Positions 1 to 9,231 of a DNA stretch of 64,000 nt are shown here, in pieces. The notes below the pieces were generated by a model. It ran no database searches. It was not told the origin of the DNA and worked only from the letters and a program-made list of their open reading frames with translations. Source of the DNA: Fibrobacterota bacterium (lineage in GTDB: Bacteria > Fibrobacterota > Chitinivibrionia > Chitinivibrionales > Chitinispirillaceae); NCBI GenBank assembly GCA_023436145.1, contig JAEZKP010000047.1:186001-250000 (forward strand), read 5' to 3'. Numbering within the stretch: the first letter of the stretch is position 1; each line of letters starts with the position of its first letter. The position numbers were made by a program, and so were the translations under genes.

Positions 1-2329
1 TAGGCTTTTTCTCGAAACGGTTTCTCGGATTAGGATCATCCAGACCATAACCGAAATCAAAACCCATGATCCCCAGCATCGGAACATTGAGTCTTATGCC
101 GAAACCGACCGATTTATACAGATCACCCAAATTGATCTTTGATAGACCGCTCCAGGTATTTCCTGCATCCGCAAATAATCCCAGATAAAGCTGCTGATCC
201 AACAGCGGATAACGTAACTCCAGAGATGTAGCAAAAAGGGCCAGGCCATTTTCAGGATCATCTCCGTACCACCCACCAAACTCATATTCAGAATAACCCC
301 GCAAGTCCCCATCACCGGTGAGAACTCCTCCAAGATTAAACAGATTTGCTCGTCCGATTTTTATATCCTGCCCCAGACCGGTAATAAGCCCGAAATTGGT
401 ATGGCTTCCCAAAACCAGTTTTCCAACCAGAGGAAAATAATGCTCGTAGCTTAATCTGCCTTTGAAAAATCGAAAAAATTTATCACCAGGCCCCCAGGCG
501 ATCTGCGGTTCGATAGTCAATCGATCACCTCTGGTGGGAAAAAGAGGTAAATCCAGATCGTATCTGGTGACATTAAAGGATAACATGTTAAGATAACCCT
601 CTTCCAGCACCTGGAGATTATACTCCGGCCTGTTATCTGAACCCAGACTGCTTTTTTCCAGGCTGAATTGATAGGAACCCTGAAATTTAAAGTTGTTGTC
701 AGGCCACTTAAGTCTGGAGCGTCCGGCCGAAACCTGAAATCCGATGCTTTTGTTGGTTTCCCCATCCAAATACCTATGTAAAGTATAGAAGGCCTGCCCT
801 GCAAGCAGTAACGGCATATCGAATGCCCACGGTTCAGTAAAACCCAATCTGAAGTTCTGATGTCGTTTTCCATATTCAATATTTATATCCAGAAGCTGTC
901 CTTTACCTCTGAAATTGGGTATTGAAGTGGAAAAGGTACCCACAAAACTCTCGCTACTGTAGGCAGCACCGACCTGCAACTGACCGATGTTGTCTTTTTC
1001 AGTGATATCAAAAATAAGATCAATGGTACCATCTTCGTTTGGGATCAGATCAGGTCTTACATCACTGAAATAGTTCAAAGCCATAATCTTCTGTCTGCTG
1101 CGCAACATCGCCGACTGTTTGTACTTTTTGCCTGGGTAAAGATCAATCTCCCGGCGCACCACTTTCTCCATGGTTTTATTATTGCCTTTGACATCGATTT
1201 TACGAACGATAGCCGGCCTTCCTTCGGAAATATCGAATGTAATATCGATGGTGTCCCCCCGAAAATGCCGTTTCTCATCTACCCGCACCCACAGATACCC
1301 TTCTTCGCGAAATGTGTTCTCTACCAGATATTTACACATCTCGTAGCGGTTTTTCTGAAACGGTTTCCCTTTTTTCATAGTAATTTTTGAACTCAGGGAA
1401 TCGGTAGGAATGATGCGATTACCTTTGAAGAAAAAATCACCGGTGTAATATTTTTTACCCTCATCCACTGTAATCTCTATAAAGATATCTCTTTGGGTAT
1501 CCCCATACCAGACACTGTCTTTTACAATGGATGCATCCAGAAATCCTAAATCATTGTAATAGTAAATAAGGGTGTCCAGATGTTCACGGTAAAGATCTTT
1601 ATTAAACTCACCACCCCTCCACCAGCGATGCTCCTTGGTTTTCAGCTTACGGGCAAGCTTGGATTCTTTAACCTCTTTGTTTCCCTTAAATACGATGCTC
1701 TCTATACGTACTCTGGGTCCTTCCTGAACATTGACCTTCACAAATGCGTTTCCTGGTATTTTCGACTTAACCAGTTCAGTCTTTATCTCGGCCAGGTTGT
1801 AGCCTTTTTCAATGTATAACTCTTTGACCCTCTTCCTGAGATCAAAAAGTACATCATCGGTGACAATCTGACCCTTTTTTAAGAGCGTCACCTTCTCTTC
1901 AAAATCTTTAGCTTTTATCTTTCTGTTACCATCATATTCCACATTTTCACAAATCGGATACTCTTCCAGTGTCAATTTCAGTTTAACTGAGGAATCGTTC
2001 TCCGAGATAACAAAAAAGTCCACCGAACGGAAAAGATCCAACCCGTATACACGACGGATTGATTCCTGAAGATCATTTGACGTCAGAGGCTTGCCAATCC
2101 TGATTTCCAGAGCATTCCTTACAACCGAAGGAGAATGGGTTGTCAGTCCCTCAATCGCCAGAGAATCAAGAACCTTCACCCTGGTCTGCATCTCACTGGT
2201 ATCAGGATTATACTCTTCAGCAGGAGCCGCAGGACCGTATTCCCTTTCCATGGAATCAGGTTGCTGTGCCCAGGAAAACCTGCAATAAAAAGTAAGTAAT
2301 ACAAAAATCGCCCAATACCGTAATGTCAT
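1..2329 (-). CDS. bamA: Outer membrane protein assembly factor BamA (3' end cut by window edge)
   Basis: BamA inserts beta-barrel proteins into the outer membrane. Reading the minus strand from the ATG at 2329 gives 776 codons with no stop: a signal peptide (hydrophobic stretch ending near SWAQQ), a series of POTRA domains (roughly residues 45-400), then an Omp85 barrel. The barrel carries the L6-loop signature as LRGYSEYEFGG, equivalent to the VRGF motif of the family. Barrel strands run to the window edge (GFDFGYGLDDP), so probably only the last strand and terminal aromatic residue are missing. An AGAGG ribosome site lies 6-7 nt before the ATG. Genes usually downstream of bamA (skp/ompH, lpxD) would lie outside the window. 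Confidence 0.95.
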   Translation of the reverse strand, partial: MTLRYWAIFVLLTFYCRFSWAQQPDSMEREYGPAAPAEEYNPDTSEMQTRVKVLDSLAIEGLTTHSPSVVRNALEIRIGKPLTSNDLQESIRRVYGLDLFRSVDFFVISENDSSVKLKLTLEEYPICENVEYDGNRKIKAKDFEEKVTLLKKGQIVTDDVLFDLRKRVKELYIEKGYNLAEIKTELVKSKIPGNAFVKVNVQEGPRVRIESIVFKGNKEVKESKLARKLKTKEHRWWRGGEFNKDLYREHLDTLIYYYNDLGFLDASIVKDSVWYGDTQRDIFIEITVDEGKKYYTGDFFFKGNRIIPTDSLSSKITMKKGKPFQKNRYEMCKYLVENTFREEGYLWVRVDEKRHFRGDTIDITFDISEGRPAIVRKIDVKGNNKTMEKVVRREIDLYPGKKYKQSAMLRSRQKIMALNYFSDVRPDLIPNEDGTIDLIFDITEKDNIGQLQVGAAYSSESFVGTFSTSIPNFRGKGQLLDINIEYGKRHQNFRLGFTEPWAFDMPLLLAGQAFYTLHRYLDGETNKSIGFQVSAGRSRLKWPDNNFKFQGSYQFSLEKSSLGSDNRPEYNLQVLEEGYLNMLSFNVTRYDLDLPLFPTRGDRLTIEPQIAWGPGDKFFRFFKGRLSYEHYFPLVGKLVLGSHTNFGLITGLGQDIKIGRANLFNLGGVLTGDGDLRGYSEYEFGGWYGDDPENGLALFATSLELRYPLLDQQLYLGLFADAGNTWSGLSKINLGDLYKSVGFGIRLNVPMLGIMGFDFGYGLDDPNPRNRFEKKP

Positions 2330-3060
2330 AAAAAACCTCTAATGCAAGTTAAAATTTGAGTATTTCCTCAATATTGTTAAAGGCAACTATATTCTGGAAA
2401 AACGGAAACACAAACTCCTGTCAAATTCTTTTCTGGTACAGCGTAGCTGAAACTGTGGTCAAATAAACGGCTGGTCTGAAATTCCATCCCGATATTGTAT
2501 TCAGCTGTCAATATCGCGTCTCCTTCGAATCAGTTCCACCCCGGGCTTTGAAAAAGAACGTCGCGGAAAAAAAGTAGCGGCCGGTTATACTGTGTACCTT
2601 TGCAAAGCAAGACAATCGTACTGATTCACCCAATTCTCGAATTGATGGTTATAAAGCTTATAAAAATAATTCGGAACAACGCGGGATTCAATGTCATTAC
2701 CTCAATATCAGCTACACTCTCCAGCTATCAACTTCCTTTACCCTCCAAATACGTTAGAAAATACTGCCGGGTAAGTCCGGATACAAAATACTGCTTTATC
2801 TCTTTTTAGTTTTCTCCCTGCCAAAAAAAGCAGAGTTCTCAGACAATAGCATATTTTCGCTCGGGCAAGGCATTTATTTGGTTTATTGGAAAAAATTTAT
2901 CCGCTGCAGGGCTTTGATTTCTCATAAAAACAGAAAACCCTGAACAAAATCGGTTGACATAGGCAGGGTATTCTGTATCAGGAAATTCAGATCTTCCACT
3001 AAACCAGTGATAACCAGAACCCCTGATACAGAATAAAAAAGGTGTATAATACAGTTTTTT
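2330..3060. other. 731-bp intergenic region between bamA and clpC
   Basis: No convincing gene is seen here on either strand. The only notable structure is the long-armed inverted repeat at 2969-3035, listed separately. The leader of bamA must begin somewhere here because both neighbours are on the minus strand, but no good -35/-10 pair was found upstream of bamA. A 69-codon open frame at 2600-2809 (+) has no ribosome site and no recognisable protein character. Confidence 0.6.
2969..3035. repeat. Perfect 14-bp inverted repeat with 39-nt loop downstream of clpC
   Basis: TATTCTGTATCAGG (2969-2982) is exactly complementary to CCTGATACAGAATA (3022-3035). It lies 26 bp beyond the clpC stop. There is no T-run after the second arm on the minus strand, so it is not a standard intrinsic terminator. 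It may stabilise the clpC mRNA 3' end, act as a cruciform or be a protein site. Confidence 0.7.
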
Positions 3061-5484
3061 CTATTGTTCGATGGAAAAAACTATCTGACCGTCCTCTAAA
3101 CCCAGCCTGATGTTGTCTCCATCATGAAACCGATCATTAAGAAATTCTTCCGCCAGACGATCCTCAACCAGCCTCTGAATAGCTCTTCTGAGTGGACGTG
3201 CACCCAGCACAGGATCAAAACCCTGATCCACGATATAATCCTTAACCTCCTGGGAGATAATAAGGTGAATATTTCTGTCCACCAGGCGACTCTGAACATC
3301 TTTAAGCTGAATTTCCACAATCTGAGAGATCTCTTTTTTAGACAAGGGATAAAATACGATGGTCTCATCGACCCGGTTGAGAAACTCCGGATTGAAAATC
3401 CTTTTTAACTCATCAAGCACTTTGGATTTCATTGCATCATAGTCTGTAGACATGGATGTTTTTCCGAATCCGACAGTACCACTTTTTTTCACATCACGGG
3501 TTCCGGCATTGGAAGTCATGATAATAATCGTGTTGCGAAAATTTACATGTCTTCCATAAGAATCGGTCAGAATTCCATCATCAAGAATCTGCAACAGAAT
3601 GTTGAACACATCGGGATGAGCTTTCTCTATTTCATCAAGCAATATTACAGAATAGGGTTTTTTACGGATCTTTTCGGTAAGCTGCCCCCCCTCCTCATAC
3701 CCGACGTATCCTGGAGGAGCACCAACCAGCCTTGAAACCGCAAACTTTTCCATGTATTCAGACATATCTATTCTGACCAGCGCATCCTCTGTGTCAAAAA
3801 GAGACTCAGCCAGAGTTTTGGCAAGCTCAGTCTTCCCCACTCCAGTAGGTCCCAGAAAGATAAAAGAAGCGATGGGACGCTTTATATTGTGCAAACCGGC
3901 TCTGGAACGGCGAATACTTCGGGCAATAGCCTCCAAAGCAGGATCCTGACCAATAACCCTCTTTCTTAACTCGTCTTCCAGATGGAGTATCTTTTTAGAT
4001 TCCTCTTCGGCCAGACGGGAAAGCGGTATTCCAGTCATGGTGGAAACCACCTCTGCAATGGTAGATTCGTCAACCAGTAAGCGTTCCTCTGCCTTTGACT
4101 TGCGCCAAAGAGCTTTCTTTTCCAGAAGCGTTCCTTTGAGCTTTTCCTGCTTGTCGCGCAGCTTAGCCGCCCGCTCAAATTCCTGCTGTTCCACAGCTTT
4201 CTCTTTTTCCTTAACCACATCCCCGATCTCTTTTTCCATATCGCGGATCTCTGAAGGAATTTCCATACTGGAAAGACGCTTTCGGGCACCAGCTTCATCG
4301 ATCACATCGATCGCTTTATCCGGTAAAAAACGATCAGAAATATAACGCTCGGATAATTTCACGGCAGCATCGATGGCTTTTTCGGTATAAGTTACCTTAT
4401 GATGATCTTCGTATCGGTGGCGCAAACCGGAAAGAATCTGAATTGTTTCAGAAACATTGGGTGGATCTACCATAATGGTTTGAAACCGTCGTGCCAAAGC
4501 GCCATCTTTCTCGATATATTTACGATATTCGTCTAGAGTTGTAGCTCCAATACACTGAATCTCTCCTCTGGAAAGTGCAGGCTTGAAGATATTGGATGCA
4601 TCAAGACTACCCTCAGAACCACCAGCACCAACAATCGTGTGAAGCTCATCGATAAAGATGATGATGTTTTCATTTTTTTGAAGCTCCACCATAAGCGCCT
4701 TCAAACGCTCTTCAAATTGCCCCCTGTATTTGGTACCGGCAACCATGGAAGCCATATCCAGATTGATAACCCTTTTATTTTCCAGCACCTGCGGAATACT
4801 CTTCTCGTAGATTTTCTGAGCAAGCCCCTCCACGATTGCGGTTTTACCAATTCCTGGCTCCCCAATCAAAACAGGATTGTTTTTTTTGCGGCGGCTAAGG
4901 ATTTGTACAACCCTCTCAATCTCCTTTTCACGACCAATTACCGGATCAAGTTTAGATTCCCTGGCCATAGCAGTAAGATCTCTGCCGAAATGATCAAGAA
5001 ACGGAGTTTTACTTTTCTCCTTTGCGGCCCCCACTGTCTCACCACCCCGCAGGACCCGGTTAATTTCCTCCTTAACCCGTTCATACTCTAGACCGGCAGC
5101 AGCTAAGGCATTAGCAGCGGCCGATTCCGTGTCTTTCATAAGCGCTAATAGAAGATGCTCGGTACCAATGTATTTGTGAGACATTGAGCGAGCCTCATTT
5201 GCCGCAATCTCCAGCACCTTTTTAGCTCTGGGCGTAAATGGAAGCATCTGTCCGATTGTCATCATCCCACCGGTAGAGGTAATGGTTTTTTCGATACTGG
5301 CAGTAAGTTCATCCAGATCCACACCCATGCTGCGCATCACCGCCACAGCAACTCCATCTCCCTCTTTTACCAACCCCAATAAAAGATGCTCGGTTCCCAC
5401 ATAATCATTTCCCAAACGGACTGACTCCTCGCGGGCAATCTGCATCACTTTTTTGACTCGATCTGTAAACATCCCGTTCATCAT
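3061..5484 (-). CDS. clpC: ATP-dependent Clp protease ATP-binding subunit ClpC
   Basis: AAA+ unfoldase that feeds substrates to ClpP in the cytoplasm. The 807-aa protein has the full ClpC layout: a double Clp_N repeat (GTEHLLL at about 30 and 107), first ATPase module with Walker A GEPGIGKT (208-215) and DELH (279-282), a middle UVR-type coiled region (425-450), and second module with Walker A GPTGVGKT (545-552) and DEIE (617-620). The VGF tripeptide near 671 matches the ClpP-docking loop. Length is typical. It is the last gene of mcsA-mcsB-clpC, 44 bp after mcsB. In Firmicutes the McsB kinase marks proteins with phosphoarginine and the ClpC N-domain reads the mark; the same partnership is inferred here. 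No ctsR repressor gene is present. Confidence 0.97.
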   Translation of the reverse strand: MMNGMFTDRVKKVMQIAREESVRLGNDYVGTEHLLLGLVKEGDGVAVAVMRSMGVDLDELTASIEKTITSTGGMMTIGQMLPFTPRAKKVLEIAANEARSMSHKYIGTEHLLLALMKDTESAAANALAAAGLEYERVKEEINRVLRGGETVGAAKEKSKTPFLDHFGRDLTAMARESKLDPVIGREKEIERVVQILSRRKKNNPVLIGEPGIGKTAIVEGLAQKIYEKSIPQVLENKRVINLDMASMVAGTKYRGQFEERLKALMVELQKNENIIIFIDELHTIVGAGGSEGSLDASNIFKPALSRGEIQCIGATTLDEYRKYIEKDGALARRFQTIMVDPPNVSETIQILSGLRHRYEDHHKVTYTEKAIDAAVKLSERYISDRFLPDKAIDVIDEAGARKRLSSMEIPSEIRDMEKEIGDVVKEKEKAVEQQEFERAAKLRDKQEKLKGTLLEKKALWRKSKAEERLLVDESTIAEVVSTMTGIPLSRLAEEESKKILHLEDELRKRVIGQDPALEAIARSIRRSRAGLHNIKRPIASFIFLGPTGVGKTELAKTLAESLFDTEDALVRIDMSEYMEKFAVSRLVGAPPGYVGYEEGGQLTEKIRKKPYSVILLDEIEKAHPDVFNILLQILDDGILTDSYGRHVNFRNTIIIMTSNAGTRDVKKSGTVGFGKTSMSTDYDAMKSKVLDELKRIFNPEFLNRVDETIVFYPLSKKEISQIVEIQLKDVQSRLVDRNIHLIISQEVKDYIVDQGFDPVLGARPLRRAIQRLVEDRLAEEFLNDRFHDGDNIRLGLEDGQIVFSIEQ

Positions 5485-5528
5485 CTATTTTTCCTTTTTG
5501 TGTGCACATTCAGTTAAGAGCATAAATA

Positions 5529-6617
5529 TTACTCTTCTGAACGTGGAGAGGTTTTCTTTCTCTTTCTCTTTGTTAGCAATTCTCTGACCAATTCTGCTCT
5601 AGCCACTGAAATCTCAGTTTCATCCAGGTTTTTCTTGCGAAACACCTGAAGATGAGCAGGCATGGAGAGTAATGTTATACGGTTTAGCTCCTCAATTGTT
5701 AATGTATCAAAAATTTCGGTATTGATTCCCAATCTCAAAGCAGAAGTCAGATTCAAACATTCAGCTACACTGAGAGTTCTGGCATGAAGAAGAATCCCAT
5801 AAGCCCGGTAAATCTTATCAGTAATCTCCAGACGTGCCTGATCACACAAGCGGGCACGAGCCTCCCGCTCATGTTTTATTACTTCACAGATGATTTTCTG
5901 GGTAGAGCTGAGAAACTCATTTTCATGGGCTCCCATAGTAGCCTGGTTTGAGAGCTGGAAAAAATTGCCCACTACCTCAGAGTGTTCACCAAAGAAGCCA
6001 CGCGTGGAAATACCCATCTGGCTGGCACCCTGCAAAACCGCGTCTATAGCCTTGGTAAGCACCAGCCCTGGAAGATGCATCAAAAAAGAGATCCGTAATC
6101 CAGTACCGGAATTAGTAGGACAGCAGGTAAGAAAACCCCTGCGCAAATCGAAGGCAAACCGCAACTTCCTCCCCAGAGTATCATCCAGCTCATTAAGCAT
6201 CTTCCAAAGCACCTCCGGCTGGTAACCGGAATCAAGCCCCTGGATACGTAAATGATCCTCCTCATTAATCATAATATTTATCCGGCGAGTCTGATCAAAA
6301 GCTACTCCCCGCTGACCATCAAAATTCATCAGATCAGGACTGACCACCCGCTCTTCCACAAAAAAGAGCTGCTCAAGCTTCTCCAGATTACAAAAATCAA
6401 TTATTTCAAAATGAGGCAGTCTTGTATCATTTTGCAAAAAACCGGTAACTTCACTGTAAACCGATTTACGCTCAGCAACTGAAGCATGGTAAGGAAACGG
6501 CTGATGCACCAAATTACGCGCCAGACGAATACGGCTGGAAATAACAACGTCTGAATCCGGTCCACTGTTATTAAACCATGCAGGTAATCTGCCTGTGTCC
6601 AGAAACCCCTTGGTCAT
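5529..6617 (-). CDS. mcsB: Protein-arginine kinase McsB
   Basis: Phosphagen-kinase-fold enzyme that phosphorylates arginine side chains of proteins, tagging them for ClpC. The 362-aa protein keeps the family landmarks: SSRIRLARN (27-35), NEEDHLRIQ with the catalytic Glu pair (118-126), CPTNSGTG with the active-site Cys (C166), and RGFFGE (206-211). The C-terminal region that in Bacillus McsB holds the RDxxRA phosphoarginine-sensing motif reads EISVARAELVRE (335-346). The final RA is kept but the Arg-Asp pair is replaced by Ile-Ser, so allosteric activation by phosphoarginine may be weak or absent. The gene follows mcsA after 5 bp, an arrangement typical of translational coupling. Confidence 0.94.
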   Translation of the reverse strand: MTKGFLDTGRLPAWFNNSGPDSDVVISSRIRLARNLVHQPFPYHASVAERKSVYSEVTGFLQNDTRLPHFEIIDFCNLEKLEQLFFVEERVVSPDLMNFDGQRGVAFDQTRRINIMINEEDHLRIQGLDSGYQPEVLWKMLNELDDTLGRKLRFAFDLRRGFLTCCPTNSGTGLRISFLMHLPGLVLTKAIDAVLQGASQMGISTRGFFGEHSEVVGNFFQLSNQATMGAHENEFLSSTQKIICEVIKHEREARARLCDQARLEITDKIYRAYGILLHARTLSVAECLNLTSALRLGINTEIFDTLTIEELNRITLLSMPAHLQVFRKKNLDETEISVARAELVRELLTKRKRKKTSPRSEE

Positions 6618-6622
6618 CTATA

Positions 6623-7099
6623 TTACTCCAGACTATTCTTTTTTAAACTGTGTATAGTATCTCTTATCATGGCAGCCTGCTCAAACTCCTCGTTTTTTAT
6701 GGCGATGGCCAGCTCGTGGCGTAAACGCTTGATCTCACCATTGACATTTCTGGTAGCAGCTGTCAAACCAGAATACTTTTTACCCTTGTGCACCGAAGAA
6801 CCATGTACCTGAACCAGAAGTTCATCAATCTCCACTTCAAAAGCATTATAGCAATCAGAACAACCCAACCACCCCTTGTTTCGGAAATCAGAAAATTTCA
6901 ATCCGCAACGGCTGCAGGATTTCTGGGGAACCTTCTCAGATGGATCACTCTCTGGAATCATCTCATCCTGAATAGAAATATTGATCCCTTTTTTTCTGGC
7001 ACAATCATCACAAAGATGAAAAACATGGGTTTCATTCTGTAGTATCTGTGTCAGATGTATATTTGCAGGGTTTAACCCACATTCGTCACACATATTCAT
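6623..7099 (-). CDS. mcsA: McsA, zinc-finger/UVR activator of McsB
   Basis: Small adaptor that activates the McsB kinase. The 158-aa protein has two four-cysteine zinc sites (C4/C7/C30/C33 and C62/C65/C80/C83) and a C-terminal UVR motif (about 121-155, EFEQAAMIRD). That is the standard McsA architecture. The start is fixed by AAGGAA about 9 nt upstream. As first gene of the operon it is preceded by a sigma70-type promoter. The downstream genes are mcsB and clpC. Confidence 0.93.
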   Translation of the reverse strand: MNMCDECGLNPANIHLTQILQNETHVFHLCDDCARKKGINISIQDEMIPESDPSEKVPQKSCSRCGLKFSDFRNKGWLGCSDCYNAFEVEIDELLVQVHGSSVHKGKKYSGLTAATRNVNGEIKRLRHELAIAIKNEEFEQAAMIRDTIHSLKKNSLE

Positions 7100-7140
7100 T
7101 TTCTTTGTTCCTTATAAAACCGCTATAAAGGTAATTTCTG

Positions 7141-7169
7141 ATTATACTATAAATATAATTTTCTGATAA
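7141..7169 (-). promoter_or_regulatory. Predicted sigma70-type promoter of mcsA-mcsB-clpC
   Basis: On the minus strand TTATCA (-35, 7169-7164) is followed after exactly 17 bp by a perfect TATAAT (-10, 7146-7141). Transcription would begin near 7134, about 35 nt before the mcsA ATG. No CtsR-like or CIRCE operator was seen around it. Confidence 0.6.
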
Positions 7170-7204
7170 TGTTTTGATGCTATGAAAAGGCATAAACAAA
7201 GTTG

Positions 7205-7229
7205 AGCTGGTTTTAAATAAAAACCAGCT
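7205..7229 (-). terminator. Hairpin terminator after lolD
   Basis: AGCTGGTTTT (7205-7214) pairs perfectly with AAAACCAGCT (7220-7229) around a 5-nt loop, 39 bp after the lolD stop. The following T-content on the minus strand is modest, so termination may be only partial. It separates the lysS-lolC-lolD unit from the mcsA promoter. Confidence 0.65.
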
Positions 7230-7267
7230 GATAAAAATACATCTGCAGAACTGAACCGGACCGGTTT

Positions 7268-7960
7268 TTAACTGAGGGCTTTTTCTGCCACAATCTGACC
7301 ATCATCAATAGTCAGTGTACGATGCAGACCGGCAGTCAACTGGCTATTGTGAGTCGCAATCAAAAATGTCTGATTCATCTCCCGGTTTGCCTTCTCAAAA
7401 AACCTTAGTAACATCTCTCCGTTACCCTTGTCCAGGTTACCTGTTGGCTCGTCGGCAATAAGTAATGCCGGATCATTAAGCAAAGCTCTGGCTAAGGCCA
7501 CCCTCTGGCGTTCTCCTCCGGAAAGCTCAGTCGGATAATGAGTTAATCGCGCAGAAAGACCAAAAAGCCCTAAAAGATCTCTGGCCTTTTTCATACATTC
7601 ATTTCGGGATTTCCCCATTATGAGACCAGGAATAATAGTATTTTCCAGCGCAGTGAAATCAGGGAGAAGATGGTGGAACTGAAAGACAAATCCGATATGA
7701 CGATTTCTGAACTCAGCCAACTCTTTGGCTGTCATTGCCCCCAGCTGTCGCTTACATACCACCACAGTGCCACAATCAAATTTATCCAGACCACCCAGGA
7801 TCTGCAGTAAAGTAGTTTTCCCTGCTCCGGAGACTCCTAACAGAGCAATCATCTCTCCTCTATTAATGGTAAAAGAGACGCCCTTAAGAACTTCAAAGTC
7901 CCCCTGATCATCAGTATAGGTTTTCCTGAGATTGTGCACATCGACTATTGCTTCTGACAC
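7268..7960 (-). CDS. lolD: Lipoprotein-releasing ABC transporter ATPase LolD
   Basis: ATPase of the Lol exporter, which extracts outer-membrane lipoproteins from the inner membrane. The 230-aa protein has Walker A GVSGAGKTT (42-50), ABC signature LSGGERQ (146-152), Walker B LLIADEP (166-172) followed by TGNLD, and an ATHN switch histidine. Size and the EPTGNLD pattern place it in the LolD/MacB/FtsE group; the adjacent LolC/E-like permease 13 bp upstream makes LolD the best call. Lipoproteins that may use it in this window include Pal and CpoB. Confidence 0.9.
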   Translation of the reverse strand: MSEAIVDVHNLRKTYTDDQGDFEVLKGVSFTINRGEMIALLGVSGAGKTTLLQILGGLDKFDCGTVVVCKRQLGAMTAKELAEFRNRHIGFVFQFHHLLPDFTALENTIIPGLIMGKSRNECMKKARDLLGLFGLSARLTHYPTELSGGERQRVALARALLNDPALLIADEPTGNLDKGNGEMLLRFFEKANREMNQTFLIATHNSQLTAGLHRTLTIDDGQIVAEKALS

Positions 7961-7973
7961 CTTTTTTCAACTC

Positions 7974-9200
7974 CTACTCGTAGCGAATCGACTCCGCCGG
8001 CAGCATCTTCGATGCCTTCCAGGCAGGATAGATGGTGGTCAACCAGGCGATGACATTTGCAGAAATATAAACCAGAGAAACATCCACAGCCTGTATTATT
8101 ACCGGCAATGTATTAATAAAGTAAATATCACCGGGTAAAGGGATCAATCGCCAGTGATACTGAATAAAACAAAGAGAAACCCCAAGCAGAGTTCCTACAG
8201 TGGAGCCCACAAATCCCACAATTATCCCATATCTCATGAATATTTTCATTACTGATGATGAAGTTGCCCCCATACTCATCAGTATACCGATTTCCCGGCG
8301 TTTCTCAGAAACAGTTGTAACCAGTGATGATACTATGTTTAAAGCTGCTACAAACATAATCAACGATATGACTATGAAGATGACAAGTTTTTCGAGCTTC
8401 ATCCATTGAAATATGGACTTGTTCTGCATCATCCAGTCAATAACCCGGTAGGGATATCCGCCCAGATAATCCCGCAGATCTGAAGAAATTTCTGCAGCTT
8501 TGAAAAGGTCCTTTGTCTTGATCTGAATCCCCTCCACACCTTTTCTGTTCATAAGCTGCTGAGCAGAGCCAATAGAAATGTAAATTAGCCCCAGATCATA
8601 CTCATACATACCGGTTTCAAAAACCCCGGTAACCGTAAACCTGCTCATCCTGGGAACCGGATCAGCTTCACCCTCGACGTTGGCCAGAGTCATCACAACC
8701 ACCTCTGCACCGTCACGCACACCCAGTTTATCTGCCAGCCCCAAACCTATACATATACCCGGAAACCGCCGTCCCCTGTCCGATTCTGCACTGTCCAGAT
8801 TAAAAGTGCCCCATTTGACAGTTGTACCCAGATCGGTTACAGAAGCTTCCAGTTTATCGTCGACAGCTGTAAACATGACCCCCTCCTGAACCTGATCATG
8901 CTCGACAGCTGCTTTACCAGAAATATAGGGGGCAGCTCCCGTGACTCCAGGATATTTCAGTATCACCTGCCGCAAAGAGTCATGATTCTCAATAGGCCTG
9001 GAATGGTACTGCATAATGCGGGCGTGAGCATGGGTACCTACGATCCTGTCCCGCACCTCTTTTTCAAATCCGTTTGCGATTGATAAAGCGATTATCAGAA
9101 CAAAACTACCCAGACAGATCCCTACAGCAGTCACATATGTGCCCACCTTACGCTTTCCCCGCAGATACCGCCAGGAAACAAATGCCTCAAATGAACTCAT
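7974..9200 (-). CDS. lolC: Lipoprotein-releasing ABC transporter permease (LolC/LolE family)
   Basis: Membrane component of the Lol exporter. The 408-aa protein shows one N-terminal membrane helix (about 20-45), a large periplasmic MacB-type domain, and three C-terminal helices within an FtsX domain (about 265-400). It begins with the family-like FVSWRYLRGKRK and ends with an FtsX-type tail (AWKASKMLPAESIRYE). Only one permease gene is present, so the transporter may be a homodimer; whether it is LolC, LolE or LolF-like cannot be decided by eye. It lies between lysS and lolD in the same transcript. Confidence 0.88.
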   Translation of the reverse strand: MSSFEAFVSWRYLRGKRKVGTYVTAVGICLGSFVLIIALSIANGFEKEVRDRIVGTHAHARIMQYHSRPIENHDSLRQVILKYPGVTGAAPYISGKAAVEHDQVQEGVMFTAVDDKLEASVTDLGTTVKWGTFNLDSAESDRGRRFPGICIGLGLADKLGVRDGAEVVVMTLANVEGEADPVPRMSRFTVTGVFETGMYEYDLGLIYISIGSAQQLMNRKGVEGIQIKTKDLFKAAEISSDLRDYLGGYPYRVIDWMMQNKSIFQWMKLEKLVIFIVISLIMFVAALNIVSSLVTTVSEKRREIGILMSMGATSSSVMKIFMRYGIIVGFVGSTVGTLLGVSLCFIQYHWRLIPLPGDIYFINTLPVIIQAVDVSLVYISANVIAWLTTIYPAWKASKMLPAESIRYE

Positions 9201-9231
9201 GCTCCGGTAAATTCTCCTTTAAGAAAGCGAC

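Noticed and set aside
2600..2809. 69-codon plus-strand frame between bamA and clpC
   Set aside because: No ribosome site and no domain or codon-use support.
7100..7204. CtsR or CIRCE (HrcA) operator upstream of mcsA
   Set aside because: Neither the heptad direct repeat of CtsR sites nor the TTAGCACTC-N9-GAGTGCTAA element is present.
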